From Bin87 sp963666415 (GTDB lineage Bacteria; Chloroflexota; Dehalococcoidia; Lucifugimonadales; UBA3495), in assembly GCA_963666415.2 (NCBI GenBank), contig CAXXPD010000002.1:496001-560000 (forward strand): a stretch of DNA of 64,000 nucleotides, read 5' to 3'. A model generated the notes under the pieces. The model was not told the origin of the DNA, made no database searches, and saw nothing but the letters and a program-made list of their open reading frames with translations. This document shows positions 8,469 to 16,032 of the stretch, in pieces. A program made the translations under genes and the position numbers. The number at the start of each line of letters is the position of its first letter. Position 1 is the stretch's first letter.

Positions 8469-9600
8469 TCAATCGTCATCTTCCCGGAACAAGTCGACAT
8501 AAGATTGATATGAGAACACTCTATTGCGATATCGCGTCGCAATCTCGCGAAGGATACCGCAATCCACGAGGCGAGTAACCAGGTTGTTCGCGGCAGGGTA
8601 GGTGGTATCGATGACCCCTCGTATGTCACTCACGGTGACGTAAGGATTTTCATACAAGTAATCGAGCGCCCGGTGCCCGGTGCCCGGTGCCCGCAGTACG
8701 ACCGAGGTGTTCGGTGACCAATTGTCGGTACGATTCCCGCAACGACAAAATGTTACGTGCAGTGTCCGTAGCCTGGGTGCTCACGGTCAAAATCCCGTTC
8801 AGGAAGAATTTCAGCCAGCTTTCCCGCGTGCCCGAATCGCGCACAGACTGAAGCTGGTCGTAGTATTCCTGGCGATATCGTTTGAAGTAGTATGAAATGT
8901 AAAGTACGGGTTGCGTCAATATCCCGAGTTAACACAAAAGTAACGGGATCAGCATCCTGCCAATACGCCCGTTGCCATCCAGGAATGGGTGAATCGTATC
9001 GAACTGCGCGTGCGCCAAACCGATTTTGATGAGTAATGGAAGGTTGCTGTCGCCGTGGATGAATCGTTCCAAATCTCCAAGGCACTTCACAACTTCGTGT
9101 GGCGGCGGTAGGACGAAGGTAGCATCTTCCAGCGCACAGCCCGCCGGTCCGATCCAATTCTGGCTCTTTCGAAGCTCCCCGGGCGTGAGATGAGACCCAC
9201 GCGTACCTTTGAGCAATTCAGCGTGGATTTCCCCGAAAAGCCGTAATGATACTGGCATCGTGTGCAGGCGATGTAACCCATAATTCATCGCGCCTACGTA
9301 ATTAGAAACCTCCTGTACCTCTTGCAATCTCCTCGGTGACAAGATACGGGCTTCTGCTGCCAACACATCCTGTAATGAACTTTGAGTACCTTCAATCTGC
9401 GACGACAGTACCGCTTCCTTCCGCACGTACATGAAGGTAAATAGATCAGGGTTAGGAAGGGTTTGGATGGAACCGTCAAGCCTGCCCAACGCTACGTCAG
9501 CTTGTGATAGCAACACCTGCATTGGCCCATCCATTTCAACCGGCGGAGCCGGCGGCAATGGCGACGGAATGAACGCACGATAACCTGACCGCTGACGCAC
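8469..9600 (-). pseudogene. Fic-family protein gene broken by a nonsense codon and a 7-bp tandem-repeat frameshift
   Basis: Fic enzymes transfer AMP from ATP to target proteins. The first 223 codons hold the inhibitory-type motif SSQIEGTQ and the complete catalytic motif HPFLDGNGRIGR. The frame then meets TAA at 8931-8929, exactly where relatives have Glu in LLLCExG. Reading on in the same frame gives LGILTQPVLYISYYFKRYRQ and the rest of the Fic C-terminal region. A second lesion is a CCCGGTG tandem repeat at 8669-8693. Removing one 7-bp unit joins HLGRTAGTGHRA to LDYLYENPYVTVSDIRG and restores the C-terminal winged-helix segment ending VDLFREDDD. The order of the two mutations is unknown. 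A truncated 223-aa protein keeping the Fic motif could still be made. Confidence 0.88.
8669..8693. repeat. Short tandem repeat, CCCGGTG x 3.6, inside the Fic gene
   Basis: Three full copies of the heptamer CCCGGTG plus CCCG. Seven is not a multiple of three, so each gain or loss of a unit shifts the Fic reading frame. With one unit fewer the frame is open. This resembles slipped-strand mutation and could be reversible. Confidence 0.9.
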
Positions 9601-9900
9601 GTATCCCCGGCGCGCCCTTATTGGGATTGGGTGGACGACAGAGGTGGCATAATAAACGCTCCGTTCAATAAGGAGGCGAATGCTCTCTATATTAAAGGTT
9701 GCGTTTAGTATCGGCGTGGGGCAGCCGCTTTAGTAAACGTAGCCTGCAATATAACCGCCTGCCCCGGTGAAACGGCAGAATCGGGACCGGTTCTCCGCCG
9801 CCGCTAAATGGCATCGTTGACTATCTTTGACTGATGAAAAGCCGCTAGCGACCGCACGCGACGGAAGCTCCTCCGCAACATCGCCAAGCGCGCTGGAGAT
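9601..9900. other. Non-coding gap between the Fic remnant and the CoA-binding gene
   Basis: No convincing open frame on either strand. An imperfect hairpin is visible near 9706-9741, with outer arms GTTTA/TAAAC and inner arms CGGC/GCCG. It has no known match to an RNA family. I see no other structure. Confidence 0.4.
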
Positions 9901-10323
9901 TTACCCCCGCCGGCGCTTGTGCTGCCTCAGGATGCAATCGTCCATTATCACGCCGAGGCCCTTGGTGCGCGCGCGTTCCGCCGCTGCTTCGTCCACCACG
10001 CCGTCCTGCATCCAGATGTAGCGCGCCCCGATGCTCACTGCGTCGTCGGACACCGCGCCGGCGAACTCACTGCGACGGAACACGTCCACCAGGTCGATGG
10101 ACGCTCCCTGGGCCTGCGCCGCCGCCGATGCTGACTCCAGGTCGTTGTACGACTGCTCGCCCAGCACGGTGGCGCCGTTTAGCGCCGGGTTCACCGGAAT
10201 GATGCGGTAACCTTGGGACTGCATATAGACCGATACACCGTTGCTGTCCCGGGCCGGGTTGTCGGACAACCCCACCACCGCGATGGTTTTCACGTTATCG
10301 AGAATCTCGTCAATCAGGTCCAT
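9901..10323 (-). CDS. CoA-binding domain protein (YccU-like)
   Basis: Small Rossmann-fold protein of the CoA_binding_2 (YccU-like) family. The nucleotide-binding start is KTIAVVGLSDNPARDSNGVS, followed by YMQSQGYRIIPVNP, IDLVDVFRRSEFAGAV, YIWMQDGVVDEAAAERARTK and GLGVIMDDCILRQH. Length (140 aa) matches the family. It is presumed to bind CoA or acyl-CoA. Its cellular role is not known. Start ATG 10323 has GAGGAAAACAAGAA before it. It is the last gene of a minus-strand run with the cupin and SMP-30 genes, separated from the cupin gene by a palindromic repeat. Confidence 0.88.
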   Translation of the reverse strand: MDLIDEILDNVKTIAVVGLSDNPARDSNGVSVYMQSQGYRIIPVNPALNGATVLGEQSYNDLESASAAAQAQGASIDLVDVFRRSEFAGAVSDDAVSIGARYIWMQDGVVDEAAAERARTKGLGVIMDDCILRQHKRRRG

Positions 10324-10340
10324 TTCTTGTTTTCCTCACG

Positions 10341-10445
10341 TCATTGCGAGCGAAGCGCGGCAATCTCGTCGGAGCAATCACGGTCGTCGGGGAGCAGGCC
10401 CCACCCCAGCGGGATTGCCACTTCGCTCCGCTCCTCGCAATGACA
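10341..10445. repeat. Palindromic intergenic repeat (TCATTGCGAG family), full copy
   Basis: Starts TCATTGCGAGCGAAGCG and ends CGCTCCTCGCAATGACA, so its ends are inverted repeats. The inner arms GGCAATCTCG/CGGGATTGCC also pair. It is one of several dispersed copies, which mark this as a mobile or MITE-like non-coding element. Confidence 0.8.
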
Positions 10446-10456
10446 GACGCCGACAC

Positions 10457-10831
10457 CTATCGGCTGGCGGTACTGTCGCTGGCCGTGATGGTGATGTGGC
10501 CCATGTAGCCGTTGGCGGTGGCGCCGTGCCAGTGGTTCTCACCCGCCTTGATCTGCACCACGTCGCCAACGCCGACTTCAATCTCCTGGGTTTCGTCGGC
10601 CACGATTCCGTTGCCGGTGGTGATTACCAGGATTTGGTCGCTGCTGTGACGGTGCCAACCCGTCTGGGCGCCGGTTTGAAAGTTGACCACGCTGGCGTTG
10701 AAAAAGTCGCTCTCTCCCTCAGGAATTATGGGTTGGCGGGTGCGGTGCACTTCGCCGCCAGTCCAACCGGGCACCGCCGCGGCGGGTCCCAGCGGCACAT
10801 GTTCTACATTAGCGATACGGATTACGCGCAT
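10457..10831 (-). CDS. Cupin domain-containing protein
   Basis: Single-domain cupin (124 aa), a small beta-barrel with a metal site. Cupin motif 1 is visible as GAQTGWHRHSSDQILVITTG, with metal ligands His-x-His and a downstream acidic/Gln position. Motif 2 is GDVVQIKAGENHWHGA. The frame is open to 11029, but ATG 10831 follows AGGAGGCAAGAAA and starts the family-like MRVIRIANVEHVPLGP. Carboxymuconolactone-decarboxylase-associated cupins look similar. The substrate cannot be assigned. It follows the SMP-30 gene by about 70 bp, in which a CCCTCTCCC hairpin repeat lies. Confidence 0.85.
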   Translation of the reverse strand: MRVIRIANVEHVPLGPAAAVPGWTGGEVHRTRQPIIPEGESDFFNASVVNFQTGAQTGWHRHSSDQILVITTGNGIVADETQEIEVGVGDVVQIKAGENHWHGATANGYMGHITITASDSTASR

Positions 10832-10857
10832 TTTCTTGCCTCCTGTTGATTCGTGTG

Positions 10858-10886
10858 CCCTCTCCCTTGATGGGAGAGGGATAGGG
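10858..10886. repeat. CCCTCTCCC...GGGAGAGGG hairpin repeat
   Basis: Perfect arms CCCTCTCCC and GGGAGAGGG around TTGAT, then ATAGGG. Short copy of the family, between the SMP-30 and cupin genes. Confidence 0.75.
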
Positions 10887-10901
10887 TTATGTTGAACGAA
10901 A

Positions 10902-11804
10902 TTACCTCGCCGGGACCGGCAGGCCGGCAATCTTGACGGGCACGCTGCCCACGGTGTTGCGGCTGGTGAAGTACAGCGTCTTCCAGTCGGCGCCGCCGAA
11001 GCACAGGTTGGTGGTCGCCGGCTGGCCATGCCCCACGATGCCCAGCGTCTCGCCGCCGGCGTTCATGATGTGCAGACCCCCCGCGCCGCCGCAGTACACG
11101 TTGCCTTCGACGTCCACCTTCATCCCGTCCGGCACGCCCTCGCGCTCGCCGCGCATATCGGCGAACAGGCGCTGCGTCGCCAGGGACACGGTGCCGTCGT
11201 CCTGCACGTCGAAGGCCCGAATGACGCCCCGCCTTGAGTCGTTCACGTACAGAATGCTCTCGTCGGGCGAGAAGGCGAGGCCGTTGGGCACCACGAAGTC
11301 GGCCACCAGCAGCGTCAGCGTGCCCAGGTCGGCGGACAGACGAAAGACTCCAGAGATGGTCTGTTCCCATTGCTGACGGGGGCGTCGTAACGTCCACGGA
11401 TCGGTGAAATAGATGCTGCCGTCGGACTTCACCACCACGTCGTTGGGGCGGTTCAGCTGGCGACCCTGAAACTGGTTGGCCAGCACGGTGGTCGACCCGT
11501 CGGCCTCAAGTCGGGTGACGCGGCGGCCGTCGTGCTCGGCAGCCACCAAGCGGCCCTGCTGGTCTCGGGTCAGACCGTTGTGACGGTTCACGCCGTCGGC
11601 GTCCACGGTAACGCCGCTGCCCGGGGTGTAGCGCATCCGGCGGTCGTTGTGGATGTCGCTGAACAGTAGGTAGCCGCCGTCGCTCCACCACACCGGCCCT
11701 TCCGCGGGCCCTTCGCCACCACCATATCCGGAGCCATGCTCCTCAATGGGAGCGTCCGCGTCGATGATGTTGTCCAGAGCTGGAGATAACTTTTCGATAG
11801 GCAT
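10902..11804 (-). CDS. SMP-30/gluconolactonase-family lactonase
   Basis: Six-bladed beta-propeller of the SMP-30/gluconolactonase/LRE family, calcium- or zinc-dependent lactonases that hydrolyse sugar lactones. Seen motifs: GEGPAEGPVWWSDGGYLLFS with SDIHNDRRMRYTP, NGLTRDQQGRLVAAEHDGRR, NRPNDVVVKSDGSIYFTDP, VVPNGLAFSPDESILYVNDS and GVPDGMKVDVEGNVYCGGAG. These supply the conserved metal ligands (Glu of GPVW, Asn of RPNDV, Asn of PNGLAF, Asp of PDGM). Start ATG 11804 follows AAGGAGAATGTGTC. Length 300 aa is usual. Its substrate and pathway are unknown. Confidence 0.9.
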   Translation of the reverse strand: MPIEKLSPALDNIIDADAPIEEHGSGYGGGEGPAEGPVWWSDGGYLLFSDIHNDRRMRYTPGSGVTVDADGVNRHNGLTRDQQGRLVAAEHDGRRVTRLEADGSTTVLANQFQGRQLNRPNDVVVKSDGSIYFTDPWTLRRPRQQWEQTISGVFRLSADLGTLTLLVADFVVPNGLAFSPDESILYVNDSRRGVIRAFDVQDDGTVSLATQRLFADMRGEREGVPDGMKVDVEGNVYCGGAGGLHIMNAGGETLGIVGHGQPATTNLCFGGADWKTLYFTSRNTVGSVPVKIAGLPVPAR

Positions 11805-11934
11805 GACACATTCTCCTTATGAATGCCGGGCATTGCTGCCACCGGTAGGGCGGGACCGTTGATATTGTGGGAACTATGCTTGCGCCGTCATTGTAGGCGT
11901 GTGCAGCAAGGCGCGCAACGGCCCGCCGGCGCTC

Positions 11935-12078
11935 ATGCGTACCCACTGTGTCATCGCAAGCGTAGCGTGGCAATGTCGATTAGGTTGAACACACGCCGGC
12001 GAACCGCCGTTGCTACGGCGACGCGATTGCCACGTCGCTATGCTCCTCGCAATGACAGATTAAAGCGGGTACGCGTGA
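11935..12078. repeat. Palindromic intergenic repeat, longest type with flanking GTACCCACT/AGCGGGTAC ends
   Basis: Outer ends GCGTACCCACTGTGTC and TTAAAGCGGGTACGCGT are inverted. Inside are TCATCGCAAGCGTAGCG and CGCTATGCTCCTCGCAATGA, with the central arms CGGCGAACCGCCGTTGCTACGG. The remainder of the 11805-12196 gap, upstream of the methyltransferase, holds no gene I can recognise. Confidence 0.8.
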
Positions 12079-12196
12079 TCCCGAGGGCGCGGTCAGCATC
12101 CGGCCAAAAGTTGCAGGCCCATCTCTATGCCAACGTTGCACGGTTTGAGGTTCAATAGGCGCTGGTTCACTTTACCTTTTATAGAAAACCGACCAG

Positions 12197-13015
12197 ATGA
12201 TGCGCCGTTGGCTAAACCAGATCCACCAGGGCGACTGCCTGCAACTGATGTCGCAGATGCCGGCCGGCTCGGTGGACCTAGTGGTTACATCCCCGCCGTA
12301 CAACCTGCTGAACAGCAGCGGCAACGGAATGAAAAACGGCAACGGCGGCAAGTGGTCTCGCTCGGCTCTGATGCGTGGGTACGCCGACCACGGCGACTGT
12401 ATGCCTCACGATGACTACGTGGCATGGCAACGGGAATGTCTGCGAGGGATGCTGCGGGCGCTCGCTCCCGAGGGCGCCATTTTCTACAACCACAAGTGGC
12501 GGGTGCAGCGCGGATTACTGCAAGACCGCTCCGACATCATGGACGGCTTCCCCGTGCGGCAAATAATCATCTGGCAACGCTCCGGCGGATTCAACCACAA
12601 CCCCGGCTACTTCCTGCCCACCTACGAGGTAATTTACCTGATTGCCAACCCGAAGTTCCGGCTGGCTCCCAAGGCTGGCGGCATTGGAGATGTGTGGCAC
12701 ATCCGCCAGGATCGGGACAACCCGCACCCGGCATCGTTCCCGCTGGAGCTGGCTCAACGCGCCATCGCCGCCACCACGGCCAGCGTCGTGCTGGATCCGT
12801 TCATGGGCAGCGGTACCACCGCCGTGGCAGCAGCGCTTGAGGGACGGAAATACATCGGCCTGGAAATTTCCGACGAATATTGCCAACTCGCCCGCCAGAG
12901 AGTGGCCCAGGCCGTCGCAATGCCGGTCGGCGCTGAAGATGCCGGCGTGCCCACCGTCCCCGACGCCCTGGCGGTGCGAGCGAACCTGCTCAATCGGCCG
13001 GCAGTGGCACGCTAG
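12197..13015 (+). CDS. Site-specific DNA methyltransferase (N4-cytosine/N6-adenine type)
   Basis: S-adenosylmethionine-dependent DNA methyltransferase. The catalytic motif IV, DLVVTSPPYN, lies near residue 33, and the SAM-binding motif I, VVLDPFMGSGTTAVAA, lies near residue 197. This order (IV before I) is that of beta-class enzymes. HQGDCLQLMSQMPAGSVD at the N-terminus and GRKYIGLEISDEYCQLARQR at the C-terminus are also typical. SPPY occurs in both N4C and N6A enzymes. The recognition sequence cannot be read. No classic restriction gene is adjacent. The next gene on the same strand, about 200 bp on, encodes a Uma2-family putative endonuclease. Start ATG 12197 lacks a strong ribosome site. 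Confidence 0.9.
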   Translation: MMRRWLNQIHQGDCLQLMSQMPAGSVDLVVTSPPYNLLNSSGNGMKNGNGGKWSRSALMRGYADHGDCMPHDDYVAWQRECLRGMLRALAPEGAIFYNHKWRVQRGLLQDRSDIMDGFPVRQIIIWQRSGGFNHNPGYFLPTYEVIYLIANPKFRLAPKAGGIGDVWHIRQDRDNPHPASFPLELAQRAIAATTASVVLDPFMGSGTTAVAAALEGRKYIGLEISDEYCQLARQRVAQAVAMPVGAEDAGVPTVPDALAVRANLLNRPAVAR

Positions 13016-13112
13016 CTGACTGACCGCCGCGACGAATTGTTTCCGACGTCAGTCGGCGTGTCGGGTGGCCGATGGTACAATTATCCGGCGCCCGGCGGGA
13101 TAAACACCATCT

Positions 13113-13192
13113 GCATTGAGCACGGCCGGCATTGATCACGGTAGGCATTGATCATAGTCGGTGATGAACACGGGGGGTGTTGAACACGGTGG
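13113..13192 (+). repeat. Five imperfect 16-bp tandem repeats upstream of the Uma2 gene
   Basis: Five consecutive 16-bp units with consensus GCATTGATCACGGTNG: units start at 13113, 13129, 13145, 13161 and 13177. The last two diverge to GTGATGAACACGGGGG and GTGTTGAACACGGTGG. The array ends 25 bp before the Uma2 start codon and could bind a regulator, or be a simple slippage product. Confidence 0.7.
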
Positions 13193-13217
13193 GCCGTCCA
13201 ATATCCAGAGGATCACC

Positions 13218-13901
13218 ATGACCACCATCAGTACTCGGCAAAATCCCCTGGTCCCGCCCGGCCCGTCGGGAGGCAAGCCATACACCGCGTCAATCCCTTT
13301 GGCCGAGTTTGGCAAGTCGCTGGCCGACGCTGACCTGGACAACTGGTTTGAAGAGTTTTCCGAGCGCAACACGGAAGATGGGCAGACTTACGAAATTTCG
13401 AATACAGGACGTTTGCTCATCATGGCCCCCACTGGCTCGCCAGGCTTTTACCACGAAACCCAGCTGTCGACCGACCTGACAATCTGGGCCAGAGAATTCG
13501 GAGGCTTCGCCGGCGGACCCACCGGACGCTTCCGCTTACCCGACGGTTCTCGCCCGAGGCCGGATGTTTCGTGGGTCTCGCCGGCGCGCCGCGCCGAATT
13601 GCTGCAACCGCAAAACCGCCCCTTCGCCCAATTCGCTCCGGACTTCATCGCCGAAATTAAATCGCCATCCAACAGCGACGCCGAACTGGTAAACAAGATT
13701 GACCTGTTCATCTCCCACGGCACGCGCTTGGCCTGGCTGATCGATGCGGACGCCCGCACCGTAACCATCTTCCGGCCCAACCGTGAACCGGAGCCGTTGC
13801 CGGATCCAGAATTTGTTGATGGCGATGAGGACGTGCTGCCCGGTTTCCGTTTCGCCGTGCGCCAGCGCATCTTCGACTACATGATTAATCCCCATTCCTG
13901 A
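13218..13901 (+). CDS. Uma2-family (DUF820) putative restriction-endonuclease-like protein
   Basis: Uma2/DUF820 proteins have a PD-(D/E)XK nuclease-like fold and unknown function, and are abundant in Cyanobacteria and Chloroflexota. Visible core: SRPRPDVSWVSPARR, FAPDFIAEIKSPSNSDAELV, NKIDLFISHGTRLAWLIDAD and RTVTIFRPN. The PD...(E/D)xK-like residues are the Asp of RPDVSW and Glu/Lys of FIAEIKS. ATG 13218, preceded by GAGGATCACC, is preferred to the frame opening at 13161 because that region is tandem repeat. The N-terminal ~35 residues are Pro/Gly-rich. It shares its strand with the methyltransferase upstream. Confidence 0.88.
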   Translation: MTTISTRQNPLVPPGPSGGKPYTASIPLAEFGKSLADADLDNWFEEFSERNTEDGQTYEISNTGRLLIMAPTGSPGFYHETQLSTDLTIWAREFGGFAGGPTGRFRLPDGSRPRPDVSWVSPARRAELLQPQNRPFAQFAPDFIAEIKSPSNSDAELVNKIDLFISHGTRLAWLIDADARTVTIFRPNREPEPLPDPEFVDGDEDVLPGFRFAVRQRIFDYMINPHS

Positions 13902-13958
13902 CCAATTCCCAACCCCAACCAATTCCGTGACCTAACGGATTCCCAGCGAGGTAAACCA

Positions 13959-14885
13959 GTGCCCGATCAGAATTACGACGTTATCATCATCGGCGGCGGC
14001 ATGGCCGGCCTGACCGCCGGTATCTACGCCGCCCGCCACGGCCTCAGCACCGCCATCGTTGAGGAGATGATGGCCGGCGCCCAGATTATCAACCTGGAGC
14101 GTATTGAGAACTATCCGGGCTTCCCCCAGGGCATCGCCGGCTACGAACTCGGACCTGCCACCCAGGAACAGGCCATGAACGCCGGCGTAGTAATGCTGAT
14201 GGATACGGCCACGAACATCACCATCGACGGCGATTACCTACAAATCACCGGCGACGGCGGCGACAGTTATCGCGGGAAGGCCGTCATCATGGCCGCCGGT
14301 TCGTCGCTGCGCACGTTGGACATCCCCGGCGAGGAAGAGTTCAACGGGCGCGGAGTTTCCCACTGCGCAACCTGCGACGGCCCGATGTACATGGGTCAAA
14401 CCGTTGCCGTCGTGGGCGGCGGCGACTCCGCAGCCGACGAGGCCCTGACGCTGACCGAGTACGCCGATCGGGTCATCCTGTTCCACCGCAGCGACGAACT
14501 GAACGCCCAAAGCGTGTTGCGGGAACGCATCGCCGCGTCCGCCAAGATTGAGGTGCGCTACAACGCCGAGGTCGTCGAGATTCTGGGCGAAGATGCCGTA
14601 ACCGGCGTGCGGGTGCGCAGCGCCGACGGAGAGACCGTCGAAACCCTCCACGGTCTGTTCGTGTACGTCGGCCTCGATCCTAACTCCGCCGCCGTCGCCG
14701 ACCTGGTGCCGCTGGACAACTCGGGGCACATCCCGGTCGGCCTAACTATGGAAACGCCCCAACCCGGCCTGTTCGCGGCCGGCGACATCCGGCAGCAATC
14801 CGCATCCCAACTGGTAGCATCGGCCGGCGACGGCGCCACCGCCGCAATCGCGGCGTTCCGTTACATCAACTCCAAACAGTGGTGA
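13959..14885 (+). CDS. Thioredoxin reductase-type FAD/NAD(P) oxidoreductase
   Basis: Flavoprotein of the thioredoxin-disulfide reductase family, transferring electrons from NAD(P)H through FAD to a redox-active disulfide. FAD-binding VIIIGGGMAGLTAGIYAARH is at residues ~8-27. The redox pair is SHCATCDGP (CxxC, near 137). The NAD(P)-binding site VAVVGGGDSAADEALTLTEY follows. The C-terminal FAD motif is GLFAAGDIRQQSASQLV. Start is GTG 13959 with GCGAGGTAAACCA before it. 308 aa is usual. No thioredoxin gene is adjacent. The MBL hydrolase gene follows on the same strand after a hairpin repeat. Confidence 0.92.
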   Translation: MPDQNYDVIIIGGGMAGLTAGIYAARHGLSTAIVEEMMAGAQIINLERIENYPGFPQGIAGYELGPATQEQAMNAGVVMLMDTATNITIDGDYLQITGDGGDSYRGKAVIMAAGSSLRTLDIPGEEEFNGRGVSHCATCDGPMYMGQTVAVVGGGDSAADEALTLTEYADRVILFHRSDELNAQSVLRERIAASAKIEVRYNAEVVEILGEDAVTGVRVRSADGETVETLHGLFVYVGLDPNSAAVADLVPLDNSGHIPVGLTMETPQPGLFAAGDIRQQSASQLVASAGDGATAAIAAFRYINSKQW

Positions 14886-14899
14886 TCCCTCGGGCTAAT

Positions 14900-14940
14900 C
14901 CCCTCTCCCTTGACCGGAGAGGGTGAGGGTGAAATCCCCA
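14900..14940. repeat. CCCTCTCCC hairpin repeat between trxB-like and MBL genes
   Basis: CCCCTCTCCCTTGACC followed by GGAGAGGGTGAGGGTGAA. The arms pair as in the other copies, and the GGTGAGGGTG tail lies upstream of the MBL start at 14967. Confidence 0.7.
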
Positions 14941-14966
14941 CAAATACTTCCCCAGCGAGACCAACT

Positions 14967-15797
14967 ATGCAAATCACCGACCACGTTTACAGCACTCACA
15001 TCGCGGAAGACCCCAACACCTACGGGGCAATGCACCCGGGTGGTACCCAGATTTACTTCGTGGGCGACCCGGCCGGCCACATGGTGATGATCGATTCGGG
15101 AGAACCGTACCGCGCCTGGCGCCGTCAGATTGCAGCCTACTGGGAAGAGTTGGGTCGCCCCACCATCGACGCCATCCTGATTACTCACGGCCACGGCGAC
15201 CACATCGGGGGGCTGGACCGGTTGCAGGAGCTATTCGGTTGCCCGGTGCGTTGCCACCCCAAACTGGCGCCCCGATTGCAGCACATCCTCGGCGGCGACT
15301 CGGTGGTTGCCCTCAGCGCTCGAGAATCTATTGCCACGGGCGGCGGCGCGACCCTGCGGCCGCTTTTCACGCCGGGACACGAGGAAGACCACGTGTGCTA
15401 CTTCCTGCGGCCCGACCGCGTGCTGTTCAGCGGCGACAACCTGTTGGGCAACTCGTCATCCAGCGTGCGCAACCTGAAACTGTACATGTCCTCGCTGAGC
15501 CGCATGGCCAACACTCGCCCGCAGGTCGTCTGCCCCGGCCACGGCAACACCATCGTTCGGGGCGAGTCGCGCATCCTGCAGCAGATTGCCCACCGGCAGG
15601 GTCGAGAGGACCAGGTGCTGGCCGCAATCGCCGGCGGAGCATCCACCGTTGACGCAATTGTGGCCGCCGTCTACCCGCGCAACCTCCGCAAGTCGCTGCG
15701 CGATGCCGCCGGCCGCAACGTGCGCACTCACCTGGAGAAACTAGGACAGGAAGGCAGCGTCCACGAACAGGAAGCCACCTACTCCCTGGCCGCTTAG
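14967..15797 (+). CDS. MBL-fold metallo-hydrolase with C-terminal winged-helix-like domain
   Basis: Metallo-beta-lactamase-fold hydrolase. The metal motif ILITHGHGDHIGGLDRLQEL supplies HxHxDH. Later ligands are the His in FTPGHEEDHVCYFL, the Asp in VLFSGDNLLG and the His in VCPGHGNTIV. After residue ~215 the region ILQQIAHRQGREDQVLAAIA and STVDAIVAAVYPRNLRKSL resembles the C-terminal helical domain of LACTB2/glyoxalase-II-like RNA or thioester hydrolases. ATG 14967 is preferred to the frame opening at 14910, which lies in an intergenic hairpin repeat. The substrate is unknown. Confidence 0.88.
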   Translation: MQITDHVYSTHIAEDPNTYGAMHPGGTQIYFVGDPAGHMVMIDSGEPYRAWRRQIAAYWEELGRPTIDAILITHGHGDHIGGLDRLQELFGCPVRCHPKLAPRLQHILGGDSVVALSARESIATGGGATLRPLFTPGHEEDHVCYFLRPDRVLFSGDNLLGNSSSSVRNLKLYMSSLSRMANTRPQVVCPGHGNTIVRGESRILQQIAHRQGREDQVLAAIAGGASTVDAIVAAVYPRNLRKSLRDAAGRNVRTHLEKLGQEGSVHEQEATYSLAA

Positions 15798-15829
15798 ACC
15801 CTCCGATGCGACCGCCGCGACTCCCCATG

Positions 15830-16016
15830 ATGTACCGTGCATCCGGCCCATCGGGCGCGTTTGGTTGCGGCTTGGGCCTGCTTTGCCTGGGCCTGTTTCT
15901 GCTGACGCCGGTGGGCCTCTTTCTGATCAAGGGCGTGGGCGTGGGCGTTGGTAGGGGTGGGCGCTGTGCTGGCCGCGCTGAGCCTTTGGGCCTGGTTGCG
16001 GACGCGCCGGTTCTAG
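15830..16016 (+). pseudogene. Small two-helix membrane protein with apparent frameshift
   Basis: From ATG 15830 the frame encodes MYRASGPSGAFGCGLGLLCL and a hydrophobic helix ending VGLFLIKGVG. In the next frame, VGAVLAALSLWAWLRTRRF then stop at 16014-16016 looks like the second helix and C-terminus. The switch falls in a GTGGGC-type repeat (15931-15960), where one base lost or a read error would explain it. Read without correction, the frame runs antisense into the VOC gene, which is implausible. No family is recognised. Confidence 0.35.
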
Positions 16017-16032
16017 GAACCCAACCGCCCGG

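Noticed and set aside
9706..9741. Hairpin near 9.7 kb as a small RNA gene
   Set aside because: The pairing is imperfect, no promoter or T-run accompanies it, and there is no known RNA family match.
13161..13217. Upstream extension of the Uma2 gene
   Set aside because: It would translate the 16-bp tandem repeats, and ATG 13218 has its own ribosome site.
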